Source of the DNA: Rhizobacter sp. OV335 | Lineage (GTDB): Bacteria > Pseudomonadota > Gammaproteobacteria > Burkholderiales > Burkholderiaceae_C | Length of the DNA stretch: 64,000 nucleotides | Assembly: GCF_900142965.1 (NCBI RefSeq) | Contig: NZ_FRCQ01000007.1 | Location: 1 to 64,000, forward strand | Direction of reading: 5' to 3' | Shown: piece after piece, positions 20,267-29,591 of the stretch | How the letters are laid out: each line of letters opens with the position of its first letter | How positions within the stretch are numbered: position 1 is the stretch's first letter | The notes under the pieces: model-generated | What the model saw: the letters and a program-made list of their open reading frames with translations, nothing else | The model's database searches: none | What the model was told of the DNA's origin: nothing | Translations under genes and position numbers: made by a program

Positions 20267-21772
20267 ATGGACTTGTTGGGTAATCTCGCACTCGGCTTCA
20301 GCGTCGCCTTCACGGCGCAGAACCTGATGTATGCGTTCTTCGGTTCGGTGCTGGGCACGCTGATCGGCGTGCTGCCCGGGCTCGGCCCGGTGGCCACCAT
20401 CGCGATGCTGCTGCCGTCGATCTACTCGCTGGATGCGACGCCGGCGCTGATCATGCTGGCCGGCATCTACTACGGCGCGCAGTACGGCGGCTCGACCACC
20501 GCGATCCTGATCAACGTGCCGGGCGAATCGAGCTCGGTCGTGACCGCGATCGACGGCTACCAGATGGCCCGCCAGGGCCGCGCCGGTGCGGCGCTGGCCG
20601 CCGCCGGCCTGGGCTCGTTCTTCGCCGGCTGCGTGGGCACGGTCATCATCGCGGCCTTCGCGCCGCCGCTGACCGAGCTGGCCTTCAAGTTCGGCCCGCA
20701 GGAGTATTTCTCGCTGATGGTGCTGGGCCTGATCGGCGCCGTGGTGCTGGCCTCGGGGTCGCTGATCAAGGCGATCTCGATGATCATCCTCGGGCTGCTG
20801 CTCGCGCAGATCAACACCGACGTGATCTCGGGCACCGCGCGCTACAGCTTCGACATCCCCGAGCTGACCGACGGCATCGGCTTCGTCGTGATCGCGATGG
20901 GCGTGTTCGGCTTCGGCGAGATCATCTCGAACCTGGGCATGCCGGCCGAGCACCGCGAGGTGTTCACGAAGAGCGTGAAGGGCCTGTGGCCGACCAAGCA
21001 GGACTTCAAGGACGCCTGGCCGGCGGTGCTGCGCGGCACCGCGCTGGGTTCGATCCTGGGCGTGCTGCCGGGCGGCGGTGCGCTGCTGGCCTCGTTCGCC
21101 GCGTACACGGTCGAGAAGAAGGTGGCGGGCGCGAGCGGCCGCTTCGGCAAGGGCGACATCCGCGGCGTGGCGGGTCCCGAATCGGCGAACAACGCCGGCG
21201 CGCAGACCTCGTTCATCCCGATGCTGACGCTGGGCATCCCGCCGAACGCGGTGATGGCGCTGATGGTGGGCGCGATGACAATCAAGGGCATCCAGCCCGG
21301 CCCGCAGGTCATGACGAGCAACCCGCAGCTGTTCTGGGGCCTGATCGCCTCGATGTGGGTCGGCAACGCGATGCTGGTGATCCTGAACCTGCCGCTGATC
21401 GGCATCTGGATCAAGCTGTTGACGGTGCCCTACCGCTTCCTGTTCCCGGCGATCACGCTGTTCTGCTGCATCGGCGTGTACACGCTGAACAACAACACCT
21501 TCGACGTCTACATGACGGCGGCGTTCGCGGTGGTCGGCTACCTGTTCTACAAGCTGAGCTGCGAGCCGGCGCCGCTGTTGCTGGGCTTCATCCTCGGGCC
21601 GATGATGGAAGAGAACCTGCGGCGCGCGCTGCTGCTGTCGCGCGGCGACTGGGGCACGTTCTTCGTGCGGCCGTTGTCGGCCGGCCTGCTGGCGGCCGCG
21701 GCGCTGATGATCGTGATCGTGCTGTTGCCGTCGATCAAGAGCAAGCGGCAGGAAGCCTTCCAGGAGGAATAG
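20267..21772 (+). CDS. tctA: Tripartite tricarboxylate transporter, large permease TctA
   Basis: A 501-residue permease with about eleven membrane spans. Family segments include GVLPGLGPVATIAMLLP near 41, YYGAQYGGSTTAILINVPGE near 68, and GESANNAG-like PESANNAGAQTSF near 305, a duplicated half. It moves a carboxylate driven by an ion gradient, fed by a periplasmic TctC/Bug protein. No TctC gene adjoins; the only Bug protein in the window lies at 38440-39426 in another operon. A strong terminator follows. Confidence 0.93.
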   Translation: MDLLGNLALGFSVAFTAQNLMYAFFGSVLGTLIGVLPGLGPVATIAMLLPSIYSLDATPALIMLAGIYYGAQYGGSTTAILINVPGESSSVVTAIDGYQMARQGRAGAALAAAGLGSFFAGCVGTVIIAAFAPPLTELAFKFGPQEYFSLMVLGLIGAVVLASGSLIKAISMIILGLLLAQINTDVISGTARYSFDIPELTDGIGFVVIAMGVFGFGEIISNLGMPAEHREVFTKSVKGLWPTKQDFKDAWPAVLRGTALGSILGVLPGGGALLASFAAYTVEKKVAGASGRFGKGDIRGVAGPESANNAGAQTSFIPMLTLGIPPNAVMALMVGAMTIKGIQPGPQVMTSNPQLFWGLIASMWVGNAMLVILNLPLIGIWIKLLTVPYRFLFPAITLFCCIGVYTLNNNTFDVYMTAAFAVVGYLFYKLSCEPAPLLLGFILGPMMEENLRRALLLSRGDWGTFFVRPLSAGLLAAAALMIVIVLLPSIKSKRQEAFQEE

Positions 21773-21790
21773 CGCGCTTCCAGTCAAAAC

Positions 21791-21820
21791 ACAGGCCGCC
21801 TCGAGCGGCCTGTTTCTTTT
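21791..21820 (+). terminator. Rho-independent terminator after tctA
   Basis: ACAGGCCGC pairs with GCGGCCTGT around a 5-nt loop, followed directly by TTCTTTT. The stem begins 18 bp after the TctA stop. Confidence 0.88.
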
Positions 21821-21866
21821 GGCGCGCGGCGGGCATCATCCGCGCATCACTTTCAAGGCGCTGCAC

Positions 21867-23492
21867 ATGACGACAGGGAATCACTTCGACTGGAGCGCGG
21901 GCTACACCAGCCAGCGCCTTCCGGTGTTCGGCCGCAACGTGGTCTCGACCTCGCACCCGCTGGGCGCGCAGGCCGGCCTGCGCATGCTGCTGAAGGGCGG
22001 CAACGCGGTCGATGCGGCGATTGCCGCGGCGGCCGCGATGACCATCGTCGAGCCGGTCAGCAACGGGCTCGGCTCCGACGCGTTCTGCATCCTGTGGGAT
22101 GGCCAGGCGCTGCACGGCCTGAACGCGAGCGGGCGTGCGCCGGCCGCCTGGACGCCCGATTACTTCCGCGGCAAATATGGCCGCGACGCCAAGACCCCGC
22201 CGGTGCGCGGCTGGGACAGCGTCACGGTGCCCGGCGCCGTGGCCGGCTGGGTGGCGCTGAGCGAGCGCTTCGGCAAGCTGCCGTTCGCCGACCTGCTGGA
22301 GCCCGCGATCGAGATCGCCGAGCGCGGCTACGCGGTGCCCACCGTCGTGCAGCAGAAGTGGTCGGCCGCCGTGCCGGTGCTGGAGCAGCAACCGGGCTTC
22401 GCCGAGACCTTCATGCCGCGCGGCCGTGCGCCGAACCTGGGCGAGCTGTTCCGCTTGCCCGGCGCCGCGAAGACGCTGCGCCTGATCGCGCAGACGCGCG
22501 GTGCCGCCTACTACGGCGGCGAGATCGCCGAGGCCGCCGCCCGCCACGCGAAGGCCCATGGCGGCGCGATCCGCGTCGAGGACTTCGCGGCCTACCAGCC
22601 GGAGTGGGTCGACCCGATCGGCAAGGCCTACCGCGAGCACGTGCTGCACGAGATCCCGCCGAACGGGCAGGGCATCGCGGCGCTGATCGCGCTGGGCATT
22701 CTGTCGAACTTCGACATCGAGCGGCTGGCGGTCGACGACGTCGATTCGCAGCACCTGCAGATCGAGGCGATGAAGCTGGCGTTCGCCGACCTGTACCGCT
22801 TCGTCGCCGAGCCGGGCAGCATGGAAGTGACGGCCAGGCAGATGCTGGACGACGCCTACCTCGCGTCGCGCGCGAAGCTGATCGACATGAAGCGCGCGCA
22901 GGATTTCGGTGCCGGCAACCCGGTGAAGGGCGGCACCATCTACCTGAGCGCGGCCGACGAGAGCGGCATGATGGTCAGCTTCATCCAGAGCAACTTCATG
23001 GGCTTCGGCTCGGGCGCGGTGGTGCCGGGGTACGGTCTGTCGATGCAGAACCGCGGGCACGGCTTCAGCCTGGCCGACGGCAGCGCCAACCAGGTGGCGC
23101 CGGGCAAGCGGCCGTTCCACACGATCATCCCGGCGTTTCTCACGCGCGATGGGCAGCCGCAGATGAGCTTCGGCGTGATGGGCGCCAACATGCAGCCGCA
23201 AGGCCACCTGCAGACGCTGGTGCGCATGCTCGACTACCGCCAGCACCCGCAGGCCGCCTGCGATGCGCCGCGCTGGCGCTTCAACCAGGGGCTGGAGATC
23301 AACGTCGAGCGCGCGATGAACCCGGCGACGGTGCAGGGCCTGACGGAGCGCGGCCATCGCGTGGAGGTCATCAACGACTCGTACCAGGATTTTGGCGCCG
23401 GCCAGTTCATCTGGCGGCTCGGGGATCCGGGCAGCGAAGGGTATGTGGCGGCGAGCGATGCGCGAAGGGACGGGCAGGCGGTGGTGTTCTAG
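21867..23492 (+). CDS. Gamma-glutamyltransferase-family Ntn hydrolase
   Basis: A 541-residue protein of the gamma-glutamyltranspeptidase/cephalosporin acylase family. The N-terminal half has STSHPLGAQAGLRMLLKGGNAVDAA, and the self-cleavage point should be T357 in KGGTIYLS, which becomes the nucleophile of the small subunit. No signal peptide is visible, so it is probably cytosolic, unlike classical glutathione-degrading enzymes. Substrate is unknown. I chose the MTTGNHF start; an earlier one would overlap the terminator. Its last four bases overlap the convergent regulator gene. Confidence 0.88.
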   Translation: MTTGNHFDWSAGYTSQRLPVFGRNVVSTSHPLGAQAGLRMLLKGGNAVDAAIAAAAAMTIVEPVSNGLGSDAFCILWDGQALHGLNASGRAPAAWTPDYFRGKYGRDAKTPPVRGWDSVTVPGAVAGWVALSERFGKLPFADLLEPAIEIAERGYAVPTVVQQKWSAAVPVLEQQPGFAETFMPRGRAPNLGELFRLPGAAKTLRLIAQTRGAAYYGGEIAEAAARHAKAHGGAIRVEDFAAYQPEWVDPIGKAYREHVLHEIPPNGQGIAALIALGILSNFDIERLAVDDVDSQHLQIEAMKLAFADLYRFVAEPGSMEVTARQMLDDAYLASRAKLIDMKRAQDFGAGNPVKGGTIYLSAADESGMMVSFIQSNFMGFGSGAVVPGYGLSMQNRGHGFSLADGSANQVAPGKRPFHTIIPAFLTRDGQPQMSFGVMGANMQPQGHLQTLVRMLDYRQHPQAACDAPRWRFNQGLEINVERAMNPATVQGLTERGHRVEVINDSYQDFGAGQFIWRLGDPGSEGYVAASDARRDGQAVVF

Positions 23493-24451
23493 GACCCACC
23501 CGCCTGGCGCCCGCGGATCTCGCGCACGCCCTGGCCGAGCCGGCGCCTGAGCAAGGTTCGCAGCGTGACGCCATCCGCATAGCCGACCTCGGCCGCGATC
23601 GCATCGACGCTGTCGCGGCTCGTTTGCAGCCGATGCACCGCGAACTCGACGCGCAAATCCTGGAAGTACGACAGCGGCGTCTTGCCCAGCACCCGCTGCA
23701 GCCGCCGCGCCAGCGTGCGTTCGCTGCTGCCGATGGCCCGCGCCGCATCCGGCAGCGAAAAACCCTGCGCCAGGTGCGAGCGCGCCCAGGCCTCGTAGCG
23801 CTCGATCAGCGGATCGGCATGCGCGAGGTGGTCGCTGATCGCGTACGCCGCCTGCGACGGCCGCCCGTCGATCATCAGGTAGCGGGCGACGATGCCGGCC
23901 GAGGCCGGGCTCAGCTGGCGCAGCAGCCACAGCGCGAGATCCAGGTGGGCCACCGCGGCACCGGCGGTCACCAGGCTGCCCGATGGCACCAGCATGCGCG
24001 ATTCGTCGAGTTCGACCCGCGGGTAGCGCTGCCGGAAGAACGGCGCCAGCCACCAGGTGGTGGTCGCCTGGTGGCCGTCGAGCGCGCCGGAGGCCGCCAG
24101 CATGAAGGTGCCGGTGCAGGCCGCGGCCAGCCGGCTGCCGCCCGCGCCGCGCTCGCCCAGCAGCTCGATCGCATCGCGCACGTCGGCACGCTGCAGCGCG
24201 GCACCCAGTGCCTCGGGGGTCTTGCTGCCCAGCGCCGGCGCCACCAGCACGTCGGGCGGCGGGCCTTCGTGCGCCGGCTGCACCGGCACGCGCAGGCCGT
24301 GATGGGTGAAGACGCGCCGCCGCACGCCGACCGGCCTCACCACCAGCGGCGCCTGGTCGGGCATCAGCTCGTTGGCGGTGCCGAACACGTCGAGCAGCGC
24401 TGCCAGCCCGGTGTCGAACACACCGTCCAGTGCCAGGATGTCGATTCTCAT
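23489..24451 (-). CDS. GlxA-type transcriptional regulator (DJ-1/PfpI plus AraC HTH)
   Basis: A 320-residue regulator: an amidotransferase-like DJ-1/PfpI domain (about 1-190, with the elbow ACTGTFMLA where the nucleophile Cys is present) and an AraC-type double helix-turn-helix (about 210-310, ending SYFQDLRVEFAVHRL and VGYADGVTLRTLLRRRLG). It is divergent from the small monooxygenase gene, which is its most likely target. Convergent with and overlapping the gamma-glutamyltransferase gene by four bases. Confidence 0.9.
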   Translation of the reverse strand: MRIDILALDGVFDTGLAALLDVFGTANELMPDQAPLVVRPVGVRRRVFTHHGLRVPVQPAHEGPPPDVLVAPALGSKTPEALGAALQRADVRDAIELLGERGAGGSRLAAACTGTFMLAASGALDGHQATTTWWLAPFFRQRYPRVELDESRMLVPSGSLVTAGAAVAHLDLALWLLRQLSPASAGIVARYLMIDGRPSQAAYAISDHLAHADPLIERYEAWARSHLAQGFSLPDAARAIGSSERTLARRLQRVLGKTPLSYFQDLRVEFAVHRLQTSRDSVDAIAAEVGYADGVTLRTLLRRRLGQGVREIRGRQAGGS

Positions 24452-24484
24452 GATGGCAGGAACGGTAGCATGAATGTCGATTCT
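24438..24484. promoter_or_regulatory. 11-bp direct repeats between GlxA-type regulator and monooxygenase
   Basis: ATGTCGATTCT occurs exactly at 24438-24448 and 24474-24484, 36 bp apart. The first copy overlaps the regulator's first codons, the second lies 81 bp before the monooxygenase ATG. Direct repeats are the usual AraC-type binding layout, although 36 bp is not an exact multiple of the helix turn. Confidence 0.4.
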
Positions 24485-24564
24485 GCCAATAGGTCCGCAG
24501 GCGCCGCCGGCTCACACTCCGCTTCACCCGATCCGGGTTGATCCATCACTTCCAGGAGAACGTC

Positions 24565-24867
24565 ATGACGGTCCACAAGGCATTGCTCGCACGACTCGAA
24601 GCCAAGCCCGGCAAGGAGGCCGCGGTGCAGGACCTGCTCGTCAGCGCCCTCGCGCTCGCGAACCAGGAGCAGCAGACGACGGTGTGGTTCGCGCTGAAGC
24701 TGGGGCCCTCGAGCTTCGGCATCTTCGATGCGTTCGCCGACGAGGCCGGACGCCAGGCCCACCTGGGCGGCGCGATCGCGCAGGCCTTGATGGCGAAGGC
24801 GCCGGAACTGCTCAGCCAGCCGCCGCAGATCGACCCGGTGGACGTGCTGGCGGCCAAGCTCGCCTGA
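24565..24867 (+). CDS. Antibiotic biosynthesis monooxygenase-like (dimeric alpha/beta barrel) protein
   Basis: A 100-residue single-domain ABM protein (KALLARLEAKPGKEAAVQDLL, then TTVWFALKLGPSSFGIFDAF). Such proteins act as cofactor-free oxygenases on quinol-like compounds or as small stress proteins. The ATG has an AGGAGAA site. It is divergent from the GlxA-type regulator. No partner enzyme follows; it is monocistronic. Confidence 0.85.
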   Translation: MTVHKALLARLEAKPGKEAAVQDLLVSALALANQEQQTTVWFALKLGPSSFGIFDAFADEAGRQAHLGGAIAQALMAKAPELLSQPPQIDPVDVLAAKLA

Positions 24868-24889
24868 GCGTCGCGGGGTCCGCGCGGCA

Positions 24890-24909
24890 GATCCTCACTG
24901 TTGAGGATC
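24890..24909. terminator. Hairpin after the ABM gene
   Basis: GATCCTCA and TGAGGATC form a perfect 8-bp stem with a 4-nt loop, 22 bp after the ABM stop. No T run follows, so termination efficiency is uncertain. The rest of 24868-25082 shows no gene. Confidence 0.45.
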
Positions 24910-25082
24910 CCCTGCCGCCGCGGATCGGCGCAAGATCGCGTCTCGCCCGTTCATTCGGGTATCGACGTGGGGCCCTTACCGTGGGATCGATCGCGTCTGG
25001 CACTGCTTGCCCACGACGTGGGGCAATCTGTCTGGCATCTCTGCATCGGACGTCCTCATTGCGGCGGCATCGTCTCGCCCCA

Positions 25083-25703
25083 ATGACATCCATTCGCTTT
25101 CTTGCCGCACTGCTGTGCGGATTGCTCACAGTCGCCGCGTCGCCGTCGGCGGCGGCCGAGCCGACCGATGAACCCATGTTGCTCGCATCGCTCAACGTGT
25201 CCGTCAACCATCGCATCGTGTACGACGGCGAGCCTCGGCGCAGCGATCCGGCCGCGCCCTGGGCCGCGCCCGGCGAGGTTCGCGAGCGTGGCAGCGGCGA
25301 CTGCGTCGACTACGCGGTGGCGAAGTACTTCAGCCTGGTCGCCGCCGGGCTGCCCGCCGCGCAACTGCGCATCGCGTACGTCGAGACGCAGGCCGGCGCG
25401 CCGGACGGGCACCGGCAGCGCCACATGGTGCTGGCCTGGTTGCCGCCCGGCGAGGCGGACGGCGATCCGCTGATCCTCGACAACCTGGTCGATGCGGTGC
25501 ATCCGCTGTCGCGGCGGCCCGACCTGCGCGTGCTGATCAGCTTCAATGAAGCCGGCATCTGGCACGGCCTGGAGCGCGGCGCGCCGGCACGCGACGCGCG
25601 CCGCATCACCGCCTGGGCGCGCGTGCTCGACCGCATGGATTCCATGCGGCCGGCCATCGCCTACAGCCTCGACAGCACCCGCACCGTCACCGGATCGAGG
25701 TGA
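25083..25703 (+). CDS. Periplasmic transglutaminase-like cysteine protease (LapG-like, BTLCP family)
   Basis: A 206-residue protein with a signal peptide (about 1-25, cleavage near SAAAEP) and a papain-like triad C74 (GDCVDYA), H114 (RHMVLAW) and D133 (LDNLVD). This is the LapG arrangement; LapG cleaves large adhesins from the cell surface when cyclic-di-GMP falls. Neither the inhibitor LapD nor a giant adhesin is in the window. Its last 43 bases overlap the end of the convergent GNAT gene, a long antisense overlap between two real frames. Confidence 0.87.
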   Translation: MTSIRFLAALLCGLLTVAASPSAAAEPTDEPMLLASLNVSVNHRIVYDGEPRRSDPAAPWAAPGEVRERGSGDCVDYAVAKYFSLVAAGLPAAQLRIAYVETQAGAPDGHRQRHMVLAWLPPGEADGDPLILDNLVDAVHPLSRRPDLRVLISFNEAGIWHGLERGAPARDARRITAWARVLDRMDSMRPAIAYSLDSTRTVTGSR

Positions 25704-26341
25704 TCGCGGAAGCCCATGCGCAGGTAGAGCGCATGGGCCGCCTCGTTGCTGCACATCACGTGCAGGAAGGGCGTCTCGCCGCACATCACCTGGCGTCGAA
25801 TGAGCTTGTTCATCAGCTTGCGCGCGAGGCCCCGCCCCTGGAACTCCGGGTGCGTGCACACGCCGCTGATCTCGCGGAAGCTGCCGGCGTTGGAGCGCTC
25901 GCCGGCCATCGCGACCAACCGGTCGTCGTCGAAGCAGCCGAAGTACTCGCCGAGCTCGATGGTGCGCAGGCCGAACGGCCCGGGGCGGGTCAGCGTCGCC
26001 AGTTCCATCGCCTGCGCCGCGTGCTCGGGGTCGAGCCGAATGGCTTCCGGCAGCAGGTCGTCCGGCGGCGCGTCGCCGCGCCAGACCATGCGGTGTATCG
26101 CCGCCTCGACGACCAGCTGCCAGTCGCGTGGCACCGGGCCGCGCCAGTCGGCAACGTAGAGGTGCTCGCCGAGGTCGCAGTGGGGTGAGAGGCCGTCGAA
26201 GTCGGGCCGCTCCAGGTCGCTGAAGGCGAAGATCGGCGAGAGGCCGGGCGCGTAGCGCCGCGCGCGTGCCGAGCCGACGGAGAAGTGCTGTTGCGGGCCG
26301 CTGAGCGCGTGCCAGAAGACGTTGTCGAGGTGGGAGTCCAT
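25661..26341 (-). CDS. GNAT-family N-acetyltransferase
   Basis: A 226-residue protein with an N-terminal region unlike plain GNATs and a C-terminal GNAT domain (about 130-226): acetyl-CoA loop HPEFQGRGLARKLMNKLI and the following FLHVMCSNEAAHALYLRMGF. Relatives are described as FR47-like. The acceptor is unknown. Start at MDSHLDN; upstream starts are out of the coding pattern. Confidence 0.87.
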   Translation of the reverse strand: MDSHLDNVFWHALSGPQQHFSVGSARARRYAPGLSPIFAFSDLERPDFDGLSPHCDLGEHLYVADWRGPVPRDWQLVVEAAIHRMVWRGDAPPDDLLPEAIRLDPEHAAQAMELATLTRPGPFGLRTIELGEYFGCFDDDRLVAMAGERSNAGSFREISGVCTHPEFQGRGLARKLMNKLIRRQVMCGETPFLHVMCSNEAAHALYLRMGFRDHLDPVTVRVLSRL

Positions 26342-26513
26342 TGGCGGACGATACGACAGTCGCGTGGCGGCCGGGGGCAGGGCGGCATGCGAAGGCTGGA
26401 CTCCTGACACGCGACCGAACACTCCTGACAGTTTCGTGCAGGCCGTGGGCGTAACCTGCCGCGCTTGCCATGCACCTTCGTGCGCACCACCTCCGTTGCA
26501 AGGACGCTCCGCC

Positions 26514-28310
26514 ATGATCCTGAACCGAACCTTGTGGGTCGCCGCCCTGAGCGGCGTGCTGGCCCTGTTCCAGCCCCCCGTCGACGCCGCACCGGCCTCC
26601 GCCCGCGACGCCACGCCAGGGGCAGCGCTCGCGACACTCGCCAGTCAGTACTACGACGAGCAGGCCCGGCTCGATCCGGTCTACACCGCGACGCTGGCCG
26701 GCGACAACCGCTTCGACGACCAGCTCCCGCTGAGCATCGCGCCGCGCGAGCGCAAGCAGCGCTTCGCGATGTACCACCGCATCGAGCGGCGGCTGGCGGC
26801 GATCGATCGCGCGCAGCTGTCGCCTGCCGACCAGCTGACGCACGACCTGCTGGCGCGCGAACTGCGCACCCGCATCGGCTTCGAGGCCTTCGACGATCAC
26901 CTGCTGCCGCTGCAGCAGCTCGACTCGATCCCGGTGCTGCTGGCGACCTTCGGCAGCGGCCAGGGCGAGCAGCCGCTGAAGACCGTCGCGCAGTACGACG
27001 CCTACCTGAAGCGCATCGCGCGCCTGCCGGCCTGGGTCGACCAGGCCATCGCCAACATGCGCGAAGGCATGCGCCGCGGCATCGTGCAGCCGAAGGCGGT
27101 GGTGGTGGCGATGCTCGGCCCGCTGCGGCCGCTCGGTGATGCGTCGCTCGACAAGAATGCCTTCTACGCGCCGATCCGCAACCTGCCGGCCTCGTTCGGC
27201 GAAGCGGATCGCCGCCGGCTGACGGCCGCGTACCGCGACGTCGTGACGCACCGTGTGGCGCCCGCGATGCGCAAGCTGACCGCGTTCGCCGAGGGCGACT
27301 ACCTGGCCGCGGCCCGCAGCACCGACGGCTGGGGCGCGCTGCCGAACGGCCCGGCCTGGTACCGCCAGTGGGTGCGCGACCAGACCACCACCGAGCTGGG
27401 GCCGGACGAGATCCACGCGATGGGGTTGGCCGAGGTGGCGCGCATCCAGGGCGAGCTCGCGAAGGTGGCGCCGCAGCTCGGCTACGACGGCGATCCGAAA
27501 GGCCTGCTCGGCTGGGTGCGCACCAACCCGACGTTTCTGCCTTACCGCAGCGAGGCCGAGATCCTGCAGGCCTACCGCGGCATCAACGAGCGCGTGAAGG
27601 CCAGCCTGCCGCAGCTGTTCGGGCGGGTGCCGAAGGCGCCGCTGGAGATCCGCCCCGAGCCCGAGCTGACGAAGGACTCGGCCTCCGACCACTACTCGCT
27701 GCCGGCGGAGGACGGCTCGCGGCCCGGCATCTTCTGGGCGGTGATCCACGACCCTGCTGCCTACGACAAGACGACGATGACGGCGCTGTTCCTGCACGAG
27801 GGCCAGCCGGGGCACCATTTCCAGATGGGCCTGCTGCAGGAGCTGACGCTGCTCGAGTTCCGCAAGCGGGTCTGGATCAATGCGTTCGGCGAAGGCTGGG
27901 GGCTGTATGCCGAGACGCTGGGCCGCGAGATGGGGCTGTACGACGATCCGGCCGCATGGGTCGGCGAGCTGCGGCTGGAGATCGCGCGTGCCGCGCGCCT
28001 GGTGGTCGACACCGGCCTGCATGCGAAGGGCTGGAGCCGCGAGCAGGCGATGGCGTACTGGCAGGCCAACGTCGGCGCGTCGCCCGAGCAGGCGCGCAAC
28101 CAGATCGAGCGCTACATGGCCTGGCCGGCCCAGGCCCTGGGCTACAAGATCGGCTCGCTGAAGATCCAGGAACTGCGCGAACGGGCGAAGCAGGCACTGG
28201 GCGATCGCTTCAGCATGCCGGCCTTCCATGACGCGGTGCTGGCCGAGGGCGGATTGCCGCTGTCGGTGCTCGATGCGCAGATCGACCGCTGGATCGCGAG
28301 CCGGCGCTGA
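26514..28310 (+). CDS. DUF885-family secreted metallopeptidase-like protein
   Basis: A 598-residue protein with a signal peptide (about 1-26, cleaved after VDAAPA) and the DUF885 fold, rich in helices. The metal site is H429-E430 with the pattern HEGQPGHH, as in this family and in M32/M3-like gluzincins. DUF885 proteins are predicted periplasmic peptidases. Start ATG at 26514. Monocistronic; not visibly linked to its neighbours. Confidence 0.88.
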   Translation: MILNRTLWVAALSGVLALFQPPVDAAPASARDATPGAALATLASQYYDEQARLDPVYTATLAGDNRFDDQLPLSIAPRERKQRFAMYHRIERRLAAIDRAQLSPADQLTHDLLARELRTRIGFEAFDDHLLPLQQLDSIPVLLATFGSGQGEQPLKTVAQYDAYLKRIARLPAWVDQAIANMREGMRRGIVQPKAVVVAMLGPLRPLGDASLDKNAFYAPIRNLPASFGEADRRRLTAAYRDVVTHRVAPAMRKLTAFAEGDYLAAARSTDGWGALPNGPAWYRQWVRDQTTTELGPDEIHAMGLAEVARIQGELAKVAPQLGYDGDPKGLLGWVRTNPTFLPYRSEAEILQAYRGINERVKASLPQLFGRVPKAPLEIRPEPELTKDSASDHYSLPAEDGSRPGIFWAVIHDPAAYDKTTMTALFLHEGQPGHHFQMGLLQELTLLEFRKRVWINAFGEGWGLYAETLGREMGLYDDPAAWVGELRLEIARAARLVVDTGLHAKGWSREQAMAYWQANVGASPEQARNQIERYMAWPAQALGYKIGSLKIQELRERAKQALGDRFSMPAFHDAVLAEGGLPLSVLDAQIDRWIASRR

Positions 28311-28334
28311 GGGTGCGGGCGTCGCAGGTGTCGT

Positions 28335-29147
28335 TCAGCGCGAGCGCTCGCGCTGGGCGACCTGGGCGGGCGAGGTGGAGGGCTGCATCGCGACGTGCCG
28401 CGGATCGTTGACGCGCAGCAGCTCTGCCATGGCGGCACGGTGCGTCTCCTGGCCGGGAAGGCGGGCCAGATGGTCGACCAGCACTTGCGCAGCGAGCACG
28501 GCGGACTCGCGCCGGGTAAGCACGCGCAGCGCAGAGGCGGGCGGTGTGCCGCGTGGCCGGGTGGTGTCGGGCTTCAGCTCGCCCGAGGTCGGATCGAGGA
28601 TGCGAAGGGTGCCGGCCTCGTCGCGGTAGACGACGCTCAGTTGCTGCGGCGCGGTCGCGAGGCTGATGTCCAGGCCGAGCCGCTGGCCGACGATCGTGAC
28701 CAGCATCGCCATCGACACGCAGTTGCCGCGCCGCGTCACCAGGTGGGTGGCCAGCAGCTTGTTCGCGATGTCCTGGCAGGCCGGGTCCTCGGCGGCGCGC
28801 AGCCAGGGGCGGTTGCCGTTCCAGTCGCCGGCGCGGTAGAGGTAGGCATGCAAGGCCTCGAAGCGCTCATGGCGGGTGGGTGCGGGCGGCAGCATCTCCA
28901 GCACGTCGGCCGCGATGCCGGCGAGCCGGCGCCGCGTGGCGTCCACGTCGATGCGCGGCTCGACCCGCTTGTCGATCGCGATCTTGACGTCGCCGAGGTC
29001 GAGCTCGACATCGGGTCGATGCAGCATCGCCTCGACGGCCTGCAGGTCGGACTCCGGCTGCGGGCGCAGCTCGGCGTGGGACAGCGTTGGGGACAGCAGT
29101 GAGGCCGACAACAACCAGCCTGCGAACAGAAGATGAATCCTCGACAT
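28335..29147 (-). CDS. Secreted SirB1/transglutaminase-like protein
   Basis: A 270-residue protein with a signal peptide (about 1-25, ALSHA-type cleavage SHAEL) and a SirB1-like transglutaminase core with C143 in TRRGNCVSMAMLVTIVGQRLGL. Where active family members carry His about 25 residues later, this one reads PQQLSVVY, so the catalytic His seems replaced and the protein may be non-enzymatic. Convergent with the DUF885 gene with 24 bp between. Function unknown. Confidence 0.8.
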   Translation of the reverse strand: MSRIHLLFAGWLLSASLLSPTLSHAELRPQPESDLQAVEAMLHRPDVELDLGDVKIAIDKRVEPRIDVDATRRRLAGIAADVLEMLPPAPTRHERFEALHAYLYRAGDWNGNRPWLRAAEDPACQDIANKLLATHLVTRRGNCVSMAMLVTIVGQRLGLDISLATAPQQLSVVYRDEAGTLRILDPTSGELKPDTTRPRGTPPASALRVLTRRESAVLAAQVLVDHLARLPGQETHRAAMAELLRVNDPRHVAMQPSTSPAQVAQRERSR

Positions 29148-29282
29148 CGTGGCACCCCGCTTTGAACGCTGGTGCGCCGCCCCTGCGTGCGCGTTGTGTG
29201 ACCAGCGGGTGGACGCTAGTCAAGGACCTTGCAGCGAATGTGGGGAGATGACGGAGGGCGCCGGGAGAATTGTCGTGCTCGG

Positions 29283-29591
29283 TTAACGAGGCTCACGATC
29301 GGTTGCGTCTGGCGACACGGCGAGCGGTGGCGTCTCTGCAGGTGTGGCCACCGTCGGCAGGCCCAGCCGAGCCGCACTCCGCGCGAGACGCTCGGCGTCG
29401 CCGGTGCGCACTGCCGACCAGGTCAGCCACTGTCCTCTCCAGTGGTGCCGCCACGCGTTCGAGATCATGTGGGCGCACAAGGCCAGCCCGATGTCATTGA
29501 TCACCACGGCACCCGCGCTCGCGAGCACCATGCACAATTGTGATGCGCCCTCTGCGGCGCGGCGCGAATCTACATTGAAAACAGCCGCCAC
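29283..29591 (-). CDS. Hypothetical protein (weak)
   Basis: A possible 102-residue product starting with GTG and overlapping the end of the upstream hypothetical gene by 22 bp. It has one hydrophobic stretch (CMVLASAGAVVINDIGLALCAHMI). I recognise no family. The DNA here is less GC-rich than its surroundings and other frames are also open, so the call is tentative. Confidence 0.35.
   Translation of the reverse strand: MAAVFNVDSRRAAEGASQLCMVLASAGAVVINDIGLALCAHMISNAWRHHWRGQWLTWSAVRTGDAERLARSAARLGLPTVATPAETPPLAVSPDATDREPR

Noticed and set aside
24998-25010. Sigma-54-like TGGCAC...TTGC before the LapG-like gene
   Set aside because: GG and GC are 10 nt apart instead of the required 12.
25056-28229. 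1057-codon open frame on the minus strand
   Set aside because: It is antisense to the DUF885 gene and runs across the GNAT and LapG-like genes; composition is the Arg/His/Gln-rich type that arises opposite high-GC genes.
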